Part shown: in pieces, positions 44,753 to 54,023 of the stretch
Position numbering within the stretch: the stretch's first letter is position 1
Layout: every line of letters starts with the position of its first letter
From: Tricholoma matsutake
Taxonomy: Eukaryota; Basidiomycota; Agaricomycetes; Agaricales; Tricholomataceae
Direction of reading: 5' to 3'
Assembly (NCBI GenBank): GCA_026075535.2
Contig: AP026544.2
Location: 11,904,001-11,968,000 of the forward strand
Length of the DNA: 64,000 nt
The notes under the pieces: generated by a model
What the model saw: the letters and a program-made list of their open reading frames with translations, nothing else
Databases searched by the model: none
Told to the model about the DNA's origin: nothing
Program-made: the position numbers and the translations under genes

Positions 44753-45008
44753 CATGTAGTAAAATGGTGACCGTGCTAGCCGGCGCCATGAGTCAGATGT
44801 TACTGCCACTGAGAATCTTTCAGCAATTACCACTGGGAAGAATCATCACCAGCAGTGAATCTGTATACTGGGCCCACATGGATGCATCACACCATCAGCC
44901 CACACAAGTCTTTCCTGCTATGGGCCCAATCCGCTACTGACGGATCTATCGTTGTTTTGCAGAAATCTGCTGGACGGATGTATTGTGGATTTCTACTGAA
45001 TAGGCTGG
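44753..45008 (-). repeat. Right TIR of the KDZ transposon
   Basis: The reverse complement matches 17356-17578 block by block (CAGTAGAAAT.., GATTTCTGCAAAAC, TAGCGGATTGGGCCCA, TGATGCAT, GGCGCCGGCTAGCA). The 44511-44752 stretch has extra internal copies of the CAATTACCA..CGGTAATAATCATCAC motif and no gene. Confidence 0.8.
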
Positions 45009-45046
45009 TACCTCCTTCGTGCTCTCCCCATCCAGTACTTTCTCCT

Positions 45047-45463
45047 TATAAGGGCAACCTAAGCCGGGAAATCTGAAGTTAAAATTATACTACATAATAC
45101 AGGCATTGGGGACACACCTAGCAAAGGGAAATCTGAATAGAAAACTCTAAGGATCCCCTTGCTGATGCCCAGTATATGTGAAGACGACAAAAATCAAATA
45201 TAACCTAAAAATAGAAAAAGGCGGAGATAGGCGGATCAAGGCCACCGAATGACATCATACCAAGGGGTATGTGTTGGAAGGGGTACTCCACCATTAAATA
45301 TAAAAGTGTCAACATGTACAAACATGATAGCAAGGGAAAATTAGTAATAAAATCCGGAAAAATCATAGAAAATGAAGAATAGAAGGAAATGAGGTGGGGA
45401 AAAATATAGGACGAACATAAAAAATAGGAAAAACACACAGGGCACCTCCCTAGTCCCCTTACA
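45047..45463 (-). repeat. 3' LTR of B2
   Basis: 417 bp, 9 bp shorter than its partner because of a small deletion at the CTAGAGG..TTGC end (GCCGGGAAATC versus GCCTCTAGCAAAGGGAAATC). Self-primer AGAGTTTTCT intact. Confidence 0.88.
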
Positions 45464-45474
45464 TCACCCCCTCT

Positions 45475-47268
45475 CTAAGATGCATCGCCCCGATGCATTC
45501 GAAATCGTATACGACCAAAGTCCGTGACTTGAATGCGACGCGGTGCAGCAGTGTGCCGTCGGTGGAATTCCTTGATTAACCGAGGGGCATTTACATCAGA
45601 CTCTTCGACCCATGAGTTCTCCTCATACCCATAACCCTTCCAATGTACCAAATACTGGAGTTTTCCTCGACGTAAACGACTGTCCAAGATTGACTCGACT
45701 TCATATTGGGGTTCTCCCTCGATCACTGTAGGTGGTGGTGGTGGGTGTGAATGGCATCCCGGGAATGGATCTGGGGGAGCTGGAAGCAATTTGACGACAT
45801 GGAAGATGGGATGGAGTCTGGACATGGAGGCTGGGAGGCGTAGACAATAGGCATGTGTTCCAATGCACTTGACAATGGGGAAAGGTCCCAAGAAGCGATG
45901 AGCGAGTTTCTTGGATGGACGTGTAGTGGAGACATCACTGGAGTCAAGATAAACTCGATCACCAACCTTGTACTGAGGGGTTGGGGAGTGGCGTTGGTTG
46001 TAAAATCGCGCCATGTCGTCCTTCGCCTTTGCTAAGGCTGCCTTTGCCTCCTCCAAGCTATCCCTCATGCGTTCTGTGAACTCATTCACCATCTCGATGT
46101 GTGAGGGAGTTTGGCGAGGTTCAAATCCCATGCGTGGATGTTGTCCAGTGTCTAAGAGGAAAGGGGTCTGTTGAGTGGAAGCATGGACATGGTTGTTGTA
46201 TCCAAACTTGGCCAAAGGAAGGAGATCATCCCAATCGTCCTGGCGTTCATTGACAAAGAGGCGGATGTACTGCTCCAGTTCCTGGTTGACTCACTCCGTC
46301 TGGCCATCAGTTTGTGGGTGATAAGCAGTTGAAGCGAGGAGTTTGATCCCCAGGAGTCGGTACAGCTCACGAGTGAACTCTGCCATGAACTGAGGGCCAC
46401 GATCCAAGAGGAAGGCACCAGGAAGTCCATGTAATTTCCACATGTGGTGGAGGTAGAGTCGAGCGGCACCTAGGGCACTGACAGTGGTGTGAGTGGGAAT
46501 GAAGTGAGCGCATTTTCCCACTGAGTCAACTGTGTACATCACCACATCAAACCCATTTGACTCTGGCAATTCCACCACAAAGTCAATGCTGATGACATCC
46601 CAACGACTCTCTGGAACAGGAAGAGGGTGTAGCTCACCAATAGGCTTGCGATGAGGAACCTTGGTGTGTAAGCAAAGGTCACAAGTGCAACAATACTGAC
46701 CAATGAGCCGCGACATTTGTGGCCACCAATAGTTCCATGAGGTGAGCTCCAAGGTCTTCCAGTGTCCAGGGTGGCCAGCAATCTGTGAGTCATGGTGTTG
46801 GGATATGATGCGCCGGCAAAGGTCTGGGTCATTGGGAACATAGATGCGATCCCTGAAATACAACAAGTCCTCCTTTTCAGCCCACTCTGCCGCACGTAAG
46901 GAAAGGGTTGATCCCTTCCTCAGTTCTTTAACAGCTCGGGCGACAACATCCTCATGTAAACCGCTACAGTTTGCGCGATGAATGTCACATAGGATGTCCC
47001 ACTCCTTGCCCTGGCGTGCAATGCCTTCCAGTGCCCGAATGGTGAACAGGTCTGGCTGCAACAGCACGATGTTTTGGTTGTCACCGCTGCCATCCCCATG
47101 GTCTGCACATTGGGATAGGGCATCGGTCTTCCCCATGCTGCAACCTGGATGGTGGTGCAAGGAGAAGTCAAATCTATCTAGATACAGGGACCAACGAGCT
47201 TGACAATGGTTCAATTTCTTGGCCATCATGAAGTACTCAAGATTCTTGTGATCCATCCAAATTTCCAC
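45475..47268 (-). pseudogene. pol: B2 integrase and chromodomain (with RNase H end)
   Basis: The same domains as B1: end of RNase H, HHCC module, catalytic core (SIDFVVELPES, LDRGPQF, QTDGQTE) and chromodomain. The TGA at 46291-46293 is the one shared with B1. A second TGA replaces Arg near 47296 (EQW*HFLEG, B1 has EWRHFLEG). Sequence identity to B1 in 45475-46900 is nearly complete. Confidence 0.87.
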
Positions 47269-48260
47269 CTCGTGTTGGGCACCCTCGAGGAAGTGTCACC
47301 ACTGTTCAAGTGCACGCATTATCGCCAACATCTCCTTGTCATGGATCTCGTAGTTTCGCTCTACAGCACTAAGTAGAACACAACAGGATGCCACTTCTGG
47401 TCCTCCAGAGACTGCTGAGACAACATGGCACCCATCACAAAGTCAGAACTGTTGGCTTCTACACGAAAAGGATGCGAATCGTCAGCAAAGGTAAGGATCA
47501 GAGTGGAAGTGACCATCTCCTTAAGCTTTTCGAATGCCTCCTGTTGTGCATTATCCCACCTCCATGCCTCCTTTCCTGTCAAGTCAAACAGTGGTCGTGC
47601 ATGATGTGAGAAATCCTTGATAAAATGCTGATAGAAATTGATGAAGCCCAGGAAAGACTGCACCTCCTTCTTGTTCGTGGGCATCGGCCAAGCTGTGACC
47701 CCATTTACCTTGATAGGCCCCATCTCCACTTGACCCTCCAAGATAATCAGGCCGAGGTACTCGATCTTGGTCCTTTTGAACTCGCATTTGTCCTGACGAA
47801 GGTAGAGTTTGTACCATCAAAGTCGCTCTAGGATGAGGTGTGTGATGCGATGGTGCTCTTCAACCATGCGAGTGAAGATGAGGATGTCGTCAAGATAGAT
47901 GCAGACAACGCCTTTGAGGATGAGGTCATGGAAGATGTCATTCATCATGGTCTGAAAGGTGGCAGGGCTATTAGTAAGGCCAAAGAACATGACAAGCAGT
48001 TCAAAAAGACCACAGTTGGTATGAAAGGCTGCCTTCCACTCATCTCCCTCCTTTATCCTCACATTATTATAGCCCCAATGGACATCGAGCTTGGTGAAGT
48101 ATCGGGCTCCACGGAGCTGGTTTACAAGTTCGGAGATGAGGGGTAGTGGGTAGCGATTTTTGACCATGATGTTGTTGAGCCTTCTGTAGTCTTGAACCGG
48201 TTGAAGTGAGACATCCTTCTTCTTGACAAAGAAAAAGGGAGAGGCCATGGGTGACTTCAA
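47269..48260 (-). pseudogene. pol: B2 reverse transcriptase and RNase H
   Basis: RT core with [46 protein letters not shown] and YLDD near 47900. TGA 47817 sits where B1 has CGA. A deletion of about ten bases near 47370 shifts the frame into RNase H. Two positions show Arg to His changes (CG to CA), the other face of CpG loss. Confidence 0.85.
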
Positions 48261-48263
48261 TGG

Positions 48264-49371
48264 TCAAATACGTCCAGAGGCCAGGTGCTCATCGATGAAC
48301 TGGTCAAGCTGCCGTTGTTCTTCTGGAGAGAGAGGATAGACCTTGCAGGATGAAGGGGTTGCGCCGGGGGTGAGTTTGATTGCGTGATCCCATGGCTTGC
48401 GCACAGGAAGAGAGTCGAATGACTCCTTGGAGAACACGTCTTCAAACTCATGGAGATGAGGGAGTAAGGAGTTAGTAGAGGATTTAGCAGCGTTGTTTTT
48501 GTGGAAGGCCTCGGTGAGGCATTGGGATATGTTCGATGTGGCACACACCTCATGCGATGAGCGAATCGCAGTGTAGAAGATCCGATCACCCTCCTCCACT
48601 TCCTCTGGGTCCTCATCATCATCATCCGAGTCCGGCATTAGATCAGGAACCCCTTCCAATTCCACTTCAGGTATAGGCAGGGGTCCAGCACGACACTTCT
48701 GAGTACATCGTATTGCCACCTTCTGTCCATGACGTTCTTGCCTGGCTTCTGTGAAACACGTCTGACAGCGGGATGGACATCGGCTCATGGTAACCTCCCT
48801 GGTACACCAGTCGACCTCTGGGTTATGGTCTCGAAGCCATGGATATCCCAAAATCACCTTTTGCTTTCCTAATTGAGTGACCGCAAAAAGGGCATGCTCA
48901 CTATGATCTTTGTAATGGAGAACCAGGTCTGCAACCTCTCGGATGGCACCAGCTTCATTTGGGGATCCATCCACATTATATACAGGTATCGGATGTGAGA
49001 GTGAGCGAGTATTTAGGCGATGTTGTTGTACCAGATGGGAATCGATGAAGAGACCAGTCGCACCAGAGTCCAGGAGCGCAGAGACACCAAGTATCTGTCC
49101 AGTGTCAGTTGTCTGCAGTTCGATGGCTAGGTTTAAGGAATGTGCAGAGGGAGTGGATGCCACAATATACTTGCGTGGTAGTTTACGTTCCCATGATTTT
49201 GGGACGTGGAGTAGAAGGAGAGATGGGGAGAGCAGGTATGTCTTTAGCCAACTTTGAAGGGTCAGAGAGGGGAGCAGTCACAGAAATGGATTCATTCTCT
49301 GGGGATTCAACTGACAAGACTTCAACGCGGTTATGGACAGGCAGTGAGGGCGTACGATTCACTCGCTGCAA
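48264..49371 (-). pseudogene. pol: B2 protease and RT lead-in
   Basis: Protease with LLDSGATGLFID and VILGYPWL. A 5-nt deletion near 49163-49183 breaks the frame. The lead-in to RT (KPWDHAIKLTPGATPSSCKVY) is intact. It stops at TGA 48264-48266 where B1 reads CGA (GRI*PLK versus GRIRPSK). Confidence 0.85.
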
Positions 49372-50477
49372 ATAGGAAAATCCTGCTCCTCTACAACTTC
49401 CAACTTAATCTCCTCTGCAACTTGATCCTTCGCTTCCTCAACATCTACAAGTGCCAACAAATCTTGCAGAAGTTCGTCTCGTCCCTTGGGGGTGAGCATG
49501 CGGATATCCTGATGATGGGGACACACTCCAGCCCTGTGTCCAGGTTCCCCACAATGGTAGCAGAGATCCAACTTACGTGCACGGCTGTGGGCTGCATCAA
49601 CATACATTGGTACTGGGACATTGACGGCTGGTGTGGGAGTTTGACGAACAGGAATGGGGTTAGGGCGGGGGAGGCTTCGATTGAAGGTGTAGGGCATATG
49701 AGTGGTAGTTGGAGCATGGAATGCAGCATTAAACGCCGCATTTGTGAGTCAGTTCTCATCACAGAGTGAAGCAGCTTCATACCAAGCAAGGATATCATCG
49801 TCCGCTGGGTGCCCTTCCAACATCTGTGCAATCTGGTCCTGAATTTCTCAGCTGAGTCCCCGTCGGAACTTCACCACCACTGGTAACCCACTCCCATATC
49901 CTGCCATGTCCACCAAATCCTTGAACTCATCGATATAGTCGTCCACAGATCGACGTCCCTGGTGGTAAGTGGATGACTCAAGTCGTGTCACTGCTTGGTG
50001 GCATTCATTGAGGGGGCAGAAGTGGTGTACGAACTCCACTCAAAAGTCACCCCAAGTGGAGAAAGGTAGAGAACTGAGTTCTTTAGTTTGACGTAGGATA
50101 TGGTCCACATAGAGATAGGCACATTCAGATTTCATGTATGTGAAGGCCCAATAAATTTTTGCAGCCTCATCGACGAATTGATGCGACTGGAGACTAATGT
50201 ATAACTCACAGGAATTAAGGAATGCATGTCCCTGCACACATGCACCATTAAATTCAGCGGGGGGGGACAGTTTGATCTGGGCACGTTCCTTAGTGGACGT
50301 GTTTGGCAAAACGTTGTTGTTGGGTGTGCTTGGAGTCGTAAAGGGGGAACTATTGGTTGTAGGGTTAGCCTGGAGGGTCCTAACGAAGTTTTCAATCGTA
50401 GATTTAAGCGAGTCGATTTGCGCGCGCATTCCGGAAATGTTGCTTTCAAGCGTGTCGAAGCGTTCTGATGCATCCAT
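49359..50477 (-). pseudogene. gag: B2 gag, single frame with three TGA codons
   Basis: ATG 50475-50477 (MDASERFDTLESNISG), capsid core and CCHC knuckle (CYHCGEPGHRAGVC). The stops at 50040, 49848 and 49749 (plus-strand positions of TCA) are all TGA. B1 has CGA at each: DFRAEF, HREIQ, NRLTN. The frame upstream is open to 50612 without a convincing earlier ATG. Confidence 0.87.
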
Positions 50478-50643
50478 GTCGCTAGGGAGCGTGTTTGGCA
50501 AAAATGGCGGTGTAATAAAGGTGAGATTATCTGGAATAGTGTGTAGGGACTCTGTGGAGCTTTGGGAAGTGTCGTCCAGTTTGTACCTGCCTATCTTGGG
50601 CAGCGCATTCACGATTTTCGGGCCTTAGGGGAGAGTTTTCTAC

Positions 50644-51069
50644 TATAAGGGCAACCTAAGCCTCTAGCAAAGGGAAATCCGAAGTTAAAATTATACTACA
50701 TAATACAGGCATTGGGTACACACCTAGCAAAGGGAAATCTGAAGAGAAAACCCTAAGGATCCCCTTGCTGATGCCCAGTATATGTGAAGACGACAAAAAT
50801 CAAATATAATCTAAAAATAGAAAAAGGCGGAGATAGGCGGATCAAGGCCGCCGAATGACATCATACCAAGGGGTATGTGTCGGAAGGGGTACTCCGCCTC
50901 TAAATATAAAAGTGTCAACATGTACAAACATGATAGCAAGGGAAAATTAGTAATAAAATCTGGAAAAATCATAGAAAATGAAGAATAGAAGGAAATGAGG
51001 TGGGGAAAAATATAGGACGAACATAAAAAATAGGAAAAACACACAGGGCACCCCCCTAGTCCCCTTACA
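50644..51069 (-). repeat. 5' LTR of B2
   Basis: 426 bp. Its self-primer reads AGGGTTTTCT, one change from the complement of the PBS and still able to pair by G-U. PBS AGAAAACTCT follows the LTR end on the minus strand. Confidence 0.88.
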
Positions 51070-51115
51070 CTCCTCTTCCCCCTGGACGGTCTTGCCCATC
51101 TCCCACTTCCAAACC

Positions 51116-51661
51116 TCATTGCTCCGCATTTTTGTGCTTCAAGGCAACAATGTCGATGTACATGGTGTATTTTTCAAGGGTCGCTCGTCTGTCTGGCTCC
51201 TCGAGTCCTGCATCATGTAGTGTCGAAAAGATTTGGTATAGGGTTTCCGTTCGCGACGAATTATTTTTCCTGAAATCCTCGACGAGTTTGTCCAATTTTG
51301 ACACGATGTCGGCTCTGAAAGTATCGTCTGCGGGTCCTGGGTCTCCCACCCCTTGTGTCCATTCACGACCCTGTCCATGGGTGACTGGGGCTCTACTGGG
51401 TTGCTGAGTCGTTCCAACAGCGACGGTTTTGCATTGCTGAGCCGCTCCAGCAGTGACTGCTCTTTCGGATGGTGCGGAGATGTTGTCTCTCCTATTCTCA
51501 TTCTCGGAGGTTGTTCCAGTGTCGAGGGTCTGTGAGGATGGGTTGTTCGAGATGCTTTCCCCGGTTGTATTTCCGATGGCTGCAATATTCCCAGCGATGG
51601 CTTGGTCCCCCATTGGGGTGACGTATTGTCCAAAATAGGAGGCATGTCCATCACCAGTCAT
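51116..51661 (-). CDS. Hypothetical ORF, probably the N-terminal part of a transposon protein
   Basis: 181 codons from ATG 51661: a Gly/Thr/Asn-rich disordered region, then a helical segment (ADIVSKLDKLVEDFRKNN..TLYQIFSTLHDAG) like the leader region of some basidiomycete retroelement ORFs, though not a firm match. The stop at 51116 is TGA. Beyond it the frame stays coding-like (GLEVGDGQDRPGG..) and would run through B2 up to the KDZ end at 45008. So the KDZ element and then B2 may have truncated it. Confidence 0.4.
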   Translation of the reverse strand: MTGDGHASYFGQYVTPMGDQAIAGNIAAIGNTTGESISNNPSSQTLDTGTTSENENRRDNISAPSERAVTAGAAQQCKTVAVGTTQQPSRAPVTHGQGREWTQGVGDPGPADDTFRADIVSKLDKLVEDFRKNNSSRTETLYQIFSTLHDAGLEEPDRRATLEKYTMYIDIVALKHKNAEQ

Positions 51662-52310
51662 GAGTGAAACGATGTTTATAAACTAAAGATCAAAAATACA
51701 CGATTGTGTTATGGATGGAAAAGACACTATGGCTCAAGCGCGAGTCTCGCGTGCACACGGTGCAGAGGAAGCATAAGTGTCGCCACAGCATACCGCTCGC
51801 TATTGGACTTGCTTAAACGGGCTTTAAACTCGACAAACCGACATCAGCCGGAATATAGGAGAAATAGAAGTCCCATCAATCCCACATCAATCCACAACGA
51901 AGTTCGAAACAGATAAGATAAAAGAACCTATAATTACCCTGACGGCAGCGCCCTGGGGGCGGGCAAACAAATGGCGGGACGATGGCCAGCAGGCTATGCT
52001 GGTTGTCGTGTGGGGTGTCGACAGGTGTTGACCTGAGCATGCAACTACAGTTGTTTTGATATATCAACCCTAACTCTAATGACAGCTGTGCATGTACCAC
52101 GCTATATACGGTAAGTACAGGTAGTGATATATCATCCTGCCAGGTTCTGGTGGTGACACATTGACAACAGGTGCGACGACATGCCAAACGGTGAAACTTT
52201 CAAGTGGAAAGCAACTGTTTGTTTACGCATCAATGGGAACCGTCATGTGATCTGTCCCAGTGAGGGGTCCTGCAGGACCGGTCCTGCTTGAGACAAATGC
52301 GGCGACCAAC
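51662..52310. other. Intergenic region
   Basis: No gene recognised. Contains an imperfect GATATATCA pair (52058, 52126). It holds the presumed promoter of the gene at 52311. The sequence is not obviously repetitive. Confidence 0.5.
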
Positions 52311-52862
52311 ATGTTGCCTCAACGCATACTCGACCAGTTCGCTCGCATACCGCACAACACCACCATAGAAAACAAGTACTACGGGGTGTTTGACAAGATC
52401 CTCAATAAAGTGTGCTTCACCGATGATACTTTTACCATCGAGCCACAGTACCCCCTTCCCCAGGCTGTCGGTGTGCCTACTATCGACTTCGTCGTTACCT
52501 ACGTCGTCGAAGTGAACGATCTGCCCATCTTCTTCCTTGAAATTAAATCCCCTCTCCATCTCGACCACATCTCTAGCAGAGTCGATGCAGATGCGCAGAT
52601 GAGGGCCAGATTTCGTGCCCTTTACAATGTCACCCCGACATCTAGGCTTCATGGCGTCAGTGTCATGGGACAAAGGCTTGCGTTTTATTGCATGGACAAA
52701 GCAACCGGCCGTGTAGATCCCAACTACGTTGCGCCGTCTACCGATTACATGATCGACACAGTTCCAGCAGAGAGGTGGGATACGGACATTACGACGGAGG
52801 ATGGGTATCAGAGGTTCATGGCGGTTATCAATGATGTCAAAGAAATGGCAGCAGCACTTTAA
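52311..52862 (+). CDS. PD-(D/E)XK nuclease-like protein, 183 aa
   Basis: I chose ATG 52311 (MLPQRILDQF) rather than the upstream GTG. The ORF is uninterrupted to TAA. A beta-strand Asp (TIDFVVTYVV, near 52485) is followed about 17 residues later by FFLEIKSP, giving the D..(E)xK pattern of PD-(D/E)XK folds. DADAQMRARF and a C-terminal ERWDTDITTEDGYQR..VIKEM-like helix match a family of short hypothetical proteins that I recall from many mushroom genomes. Substrate and role unknown. It appears intact, unlike its transposon neighbours. Confidence 0.6.
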   Translation: MLPQRILDQFARIPHNTTIENKYYGVFDKILNKVCFTDDTFTIEPQYPLPQAVGVPTIDFVVTYVVEVNDLPIFFLEIKSPLHLDHISSRVDADAQMRARFRALYNVTPTSRLHGVSVMGQRLAFYCMDKATGRVDPNYVAPSTDYMIDTVPAERWDTDITTEDGYQRFMAVINDVKEMAAAL

Positions 52863-53551
52863 ATGTAAGAAGTGACTACAGTGTATTCACTATTGGCCAC
52901 TTCTGACGCATCCTTAGTGGTATAGATTATACCTCTGAAAGTATGACAGTCGTTCTGGGCCGTATCAAGAATGTATGTTATCGTGGCTGTAGGAAATGTT
53001 CTGCCGGCGATAGGTCTAATTCTGCTTGTATCAACTTATGTCTGGCGTATATCTACAAAATCTCCTCTATTCATTGTCCCTCATTGTCGTGGATGATATG
53101 CAACCGTCCTGTGTGGATAGTCACACTACCTATCTGACCGAAAGTCGTTGCAGGACAAATGGACATGCACAAACTAGATCATATTGACTATTCCACGGAA
53201 TGGCCGTAACAAGGTACCAGTCCGATCTGGCTGTGCACCAATGTAGGCCTAACTCTATTCTCTACGCAGACAGCTGCTACTCCGACAGACACTGCAATGC
53301 CTCCGCGCCAATAATCAGTTCATTCAGTACTTCGATTTCGCAGCCACGACACACGCAGATCTGGTAGACAAACATGGAGAGATGTACGAGATGCTTGCTC
53401 AAAAGAATGGAAAGGAGGGAACAGCGGAGATATGAAGGGATTTGGGGGAGTGCGAGGGGACGTGGGCAGTGGGGGTGGGACGGAGAGGAAGACGAGTTCC
53501 GTGGGGGTTCTCAATTGCTTAGAGGATACCGTCCGGAAACGACACAATTGA
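52863..53551. other. Intergenic region
   Basis: No supportable gene. Short ORFs only; 53374-53460 is purine-rich (GGAGGG/GGGGG). Confidence 0.5.
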
Positions 53552-53559
53552 TCATGGAC

Positions 53560-53997
53560 TCAACTCAAGGGACGCTCGCTTGTTTTGTGGACTGATCAGG
53601 TTGATCGATCTGTAGCACAGTCTGAAGCAAATCGATGGGCCTGTAGACATCGGTAAGTAAAAGAGGATGCGGCAGCGATGTGCAGCACTTACCCATTCCA
53701 GCACCTGCACCTTCTCCTCCGCTTTCCTGTTGTCCTTCGAGCGCTCTGTTGGCAGGTAGTGGGTAACTTTGGTGCCATCTGCTGCAAATGTTGTGAACAG
53801 CAGCGTGAGCTGCTGCATAGACTCGTGACCGCTCCCTCGTAAGTACATGGGCAAGCTCGATGTAGAGTGAAGCTGAGTTTAAAATCGCATGCAAATACAT
53901 ACTTGTGATCGAAAAATGTGAGGATGGCTAGTCGACTGGGAGAGAATGTCTCCAGAGACACGGGTAGACTCCGGGAGACATCAAGGAACACCATCAC
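53560..53997 (-). CDS. Possible intron-containing minus-strand gene, unknown
   Basis: Exon-like segments: MMVFLDVSRSLPVSLETF..LTFFDHK from 53997, then GHESMQQLTLLFTTFAADG and TERSKDNRKAEEKVQVLEW ending at a GTAAGT donor near 53692, then a CTACAG acceptor near 53640. The protein-like composition and splice signals suggest a real, perhaps truncated, gene. I could not settle the first intron or the phase of the last exon. No family recognised. Confidence 0.35.
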
Positions 53998-54023
53998 TCA
54001 ATCTTCTGACTTCAGACTGATAC

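Larger units (their letters stand above)
17356..45008. mobile_element. KDZ DNA transposon, 27.7 kb including nested retroelements
   Basis: It is bounded by long, imperfect terminal inverted repeats (17356-17578 and 44753-45008), which share the block GATTTCTGCAAAAC, a GTAGCGGATTGGGCCCA block and GGCGCCGGCTAGCA. Between them lie a CxC2-KDZ transposase gene (20345-23997), an accessory gene on the left (18170-19202) and two divergent accessory genes on the right (41118-44510). Subtracting element C leaves about 11.5 kb. The exact end bases and target duplication are uncertain (the flanks read ..AATAC and GTACC..). KDZ transposons are known to be greatly expanded in mushrooms and often carry passenger genes. 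Confidence 0.8.
45047..51069 (-). mobile_element. Ty3/gypsy chromodomain element B, copy 2 (B2)
   Basis: Minus-strand copy of the element at 25540-31557, with the 5-bp target duplication CTCCT at 45042-45046 and 51070-51074. It entered sequence continuous with 51075 onward, 38 bp right of the KDZ end. Frames are complementary in damage to B1: gag has no frameshift here but three TGA codons, and RT lacks the 22-nt deletion. Confidence 0.92.

Noticed and set aside
45853..50628. Plus-strand ORFs within B2 (for example 48838-49257, 49254-49769)
   Set aside because: Antisense shadows of the minus-strand gag-pol genes, which carry the recognised motifs.
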